Shown in pieces: positions 5,060 through 5,435 of a stretch of DNA of 5,435 bases. The position numbers and the translations under genes are program-made. Source of the DNA: Desulfobacula sp. GTDB taxonomy: Bacteria > Desulfobacterota > Desulfobacteria > Desulfobacterales > Desulfobacteraceae. The stretch is taken from positions 1-5,435 of the forward strand of contig JAOZRF010000224.1 of assembly GCA_029940245.1 (NCBI GenBank), in the 5' to 3' direction. The notes under the pieces were generated by a model. That model had not been told where the DNA came from. It made no database searches and saw only the letters and a list, made by a program, of their open reading frames with translations. Each line of letters starts with the position of its first letter. The stretch's first letter is position 1.

Positions 5060-5105
5060 TCAGCCGCGCGGCTTTCTTGCATCGACTGAATTAGGTTTGT
5101 TATAT
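5044..5105 (-). other. Integron attC recombination site
   Basis: In cassette orientation (minus strand) the outer boxes are ATATAAC (5105-5099) and GTTAAAC (5050-5044). The second is a perfect GTTRRRY; the two pair at five Watson-Crick positions plus one wobble. Spacers of 4 nt (AAAC) and 5 nt (CGACG) separate them from the inner boxes CTAATTCAG (5094-5086) and CTGATTAG (5063-5056), which pair over 8 bp with one extrahelical base in the left box, as in known attC sites. A 22-nt terminal segment with the GC palindrome CCGCGCGG (5064-5071) caps it. Size (62 nt), box order, spacers and the extra base fit attC. Recombination would fall between 5049 and 5050. The site overlaps the 3' end of the cassette gene. 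Confidence 0.75.
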
Positions 5106-5382
5106 AATTTCTTATCATCATTTTTTTTTGTTTCGTTTTCCACTTTTTTAATTGTCTTAAACAGCGGCATAAGAAAAACCATACAGGCAATTAAGAAGAT
5201 AATACTACCAATGAATGTCAAAGTATCCCCATTTTTTAAGCTTGCTGCGATGAAGAAAATGGCACATACAACAAATAGTATCCATCCGAATAGCTGGTTC
5301 TTTAAACCCTTTATTTCATGATTTTCCATGGTTCCCTTCATTTCATTTATTATTTTCTGATTTTTTAATTGAGAGCATATAA
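5050..5382 (-). mobile_element. Integron gene cassette (333 nt) carrying a small membrane protein gene
   Basis: The cassette is bounded by the crossover points of two attC-type sites, G^TTATAT at 5383-5377 and G^TTAAAC at 5050-5044 on the minus strand. It contains one gene with a short leader (53 nt from crossover to ATG) and ends in its attC, the normal cassette plan. No integrase gene is in the window. Because cassettes are usually oriented away from intI, the integrase and further cassettes are expected to the right. Confidence 0.65.
5060..5329 (-). CDS. Cassette-borne small membrane protein with two transmembrane helices
   Basis: This is an 89-residue protein with two hydrophobic segments, about residues 13-31 (FGWILFVVCAIFFIAAS core) and 37-57 (LTFIGSIIFLIACMVFLMPL core), joined by the short polar turn LKNGDT. 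A lysine-rich C-terminal tail follows, so both ends are probably cytoplasmic. It resembles small uncharacterised two-helix inner-membrane proteins, and I cannot name a function. The ATG at 5327-5329 is preferred: AAGGGA lies just upstream (short 3-nt spacing) and the polar N-terminus MENHEIKG leads straight into the first helix. An in-frame ATG at 5401 would begin inside the upstream attC and is unlikely. The last 14 residues (YNKPNSVDARKPRG) are encoded by the attC site, a common trait of cassette genes, so the tail is probably not conserved in non-cassette homologues. Expression may depend on an upstream integron promoter. Confidence 0.78.
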   Translation of the reverse strand: MENHEIKGLKNQLFGWILFVVCAIFFIAASLKNGDTLTFIGSIIFLIACMVFLMPLFKTIKKVENETKKNDDKKLYNKPNSVDARKPRG

Positions 5383-5435
5383 CGTTCAGAATCAGCTGCA
5401 CAAAAAGCCAACCAACACTTTTCGAATTACAACAA
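5377..5435 (-). other. Upstream attC site, right-hand part only (cut by window edge)
   Basis: On the minus strand GTTATAT (5383-5377) forms the core box, identical to the complement of the outer left box of the 5044-5105 site. On the plus strand AATCAGC follows the AAC core after 6 nt here (5390-5396) and after 7 nt in the other site (5058-5064), so the two right halves are related. Farther in, CAAAAAG (5401-5407) and CTTTTCG (5418-5424) pair at six of seven positions and could form the terminal stem. The matching left half must lie beyond 5435. Confidence 0.55.

Noticed and set aside
5062..5079. AGCCGCGCGGCT followed by TTTCTT as a plus-strand terminator
   Set aside because: The T-run is interrupted, no plus-strand gene leads into it, and the palindrome is better explained as the terminal segment of the attC site, although a minor terminator role cannot be excluded.
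1..5435. CRISPR arrays, insertion sequences, tRNA or rRNA genes
   Set aside because: No regularly spaced direct repeats, transposase-like frames or recognisable RNA genes were seen on either strand.

Overview
The window looks like chromosomal DNA from a Desulfobacteraceae-type bacterium (Desulfobacterota). This is an inference from gene content and the moderately AT-rich base composition: a long acyl-CoA dehydrogenase of the DmdC-like branch, a DUF523/TudS-like protein, a DEAD-box RNA helicase and a probable integron cassette. No rRNA or other taxonomic marker is present, so the placement is tentative.

Layout. Positions 1-1044 (minus strand) hold the N-terminal 348 residues of an acyl-CoA dehydrogenase that continues beyond the left edge. 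A 309-nt AT-rich divergent spacer with two operator-like AATGA-N8-TCATT repeats separates it from a plus-strand pair: a DUF523 protein (1354-1851) and a calcineurin-like metallophosphoesterase (1970-2845), the latter followed by a probable terminator. Next comes a long leader (promoter near 2878-2905; a 40-codon ORF with a good ribosome binding site at 3015-3137; two hairpins) that precedes an RhlE-type DEAD-box RNA helicase (3226-4494), closed by a strong intrinsic terminator (4524-4553). A 47-residue lysine-rich protein with a TTG start follows at 4592-4735.

The right end is the most interesting part. A minus-strand gene for a small two-helix membrane protein (5060-5329) is flanked on both sides by sequences with integron attC architecture. 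The downstream one (5044-5105) has paired outer boxes with a GTTRRRY core, short unpaired spacers, and paired inner boxes with one extrahelical base. The upstream one is cut by the window edge (5377-5435). Together they define a 333-nt gene cassette, with the last 14 codons of the gene lying inside attC. By cassette-array polarity, the integrase gene should lie to the right, outside the window, and the window shows the distal (left) end of the array. Between this cassette and the lysine-rich gene is a 324-nt gene-free stretch holding a weaker attC-like inverted repeat and a 13-bp stem that encloses three abutting hairpins. It could be an ORF-less cassette or an uncharacterised structured RNA.

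Functional links. Acyl-CoA oxidation (left), a possible sulfur-transfer Fe-S protein, a membrane-associated phosphoesterase and a probably cold- or stress-regulated helicase form ordinary chromosomal context. The accessory material begins after about 4736.
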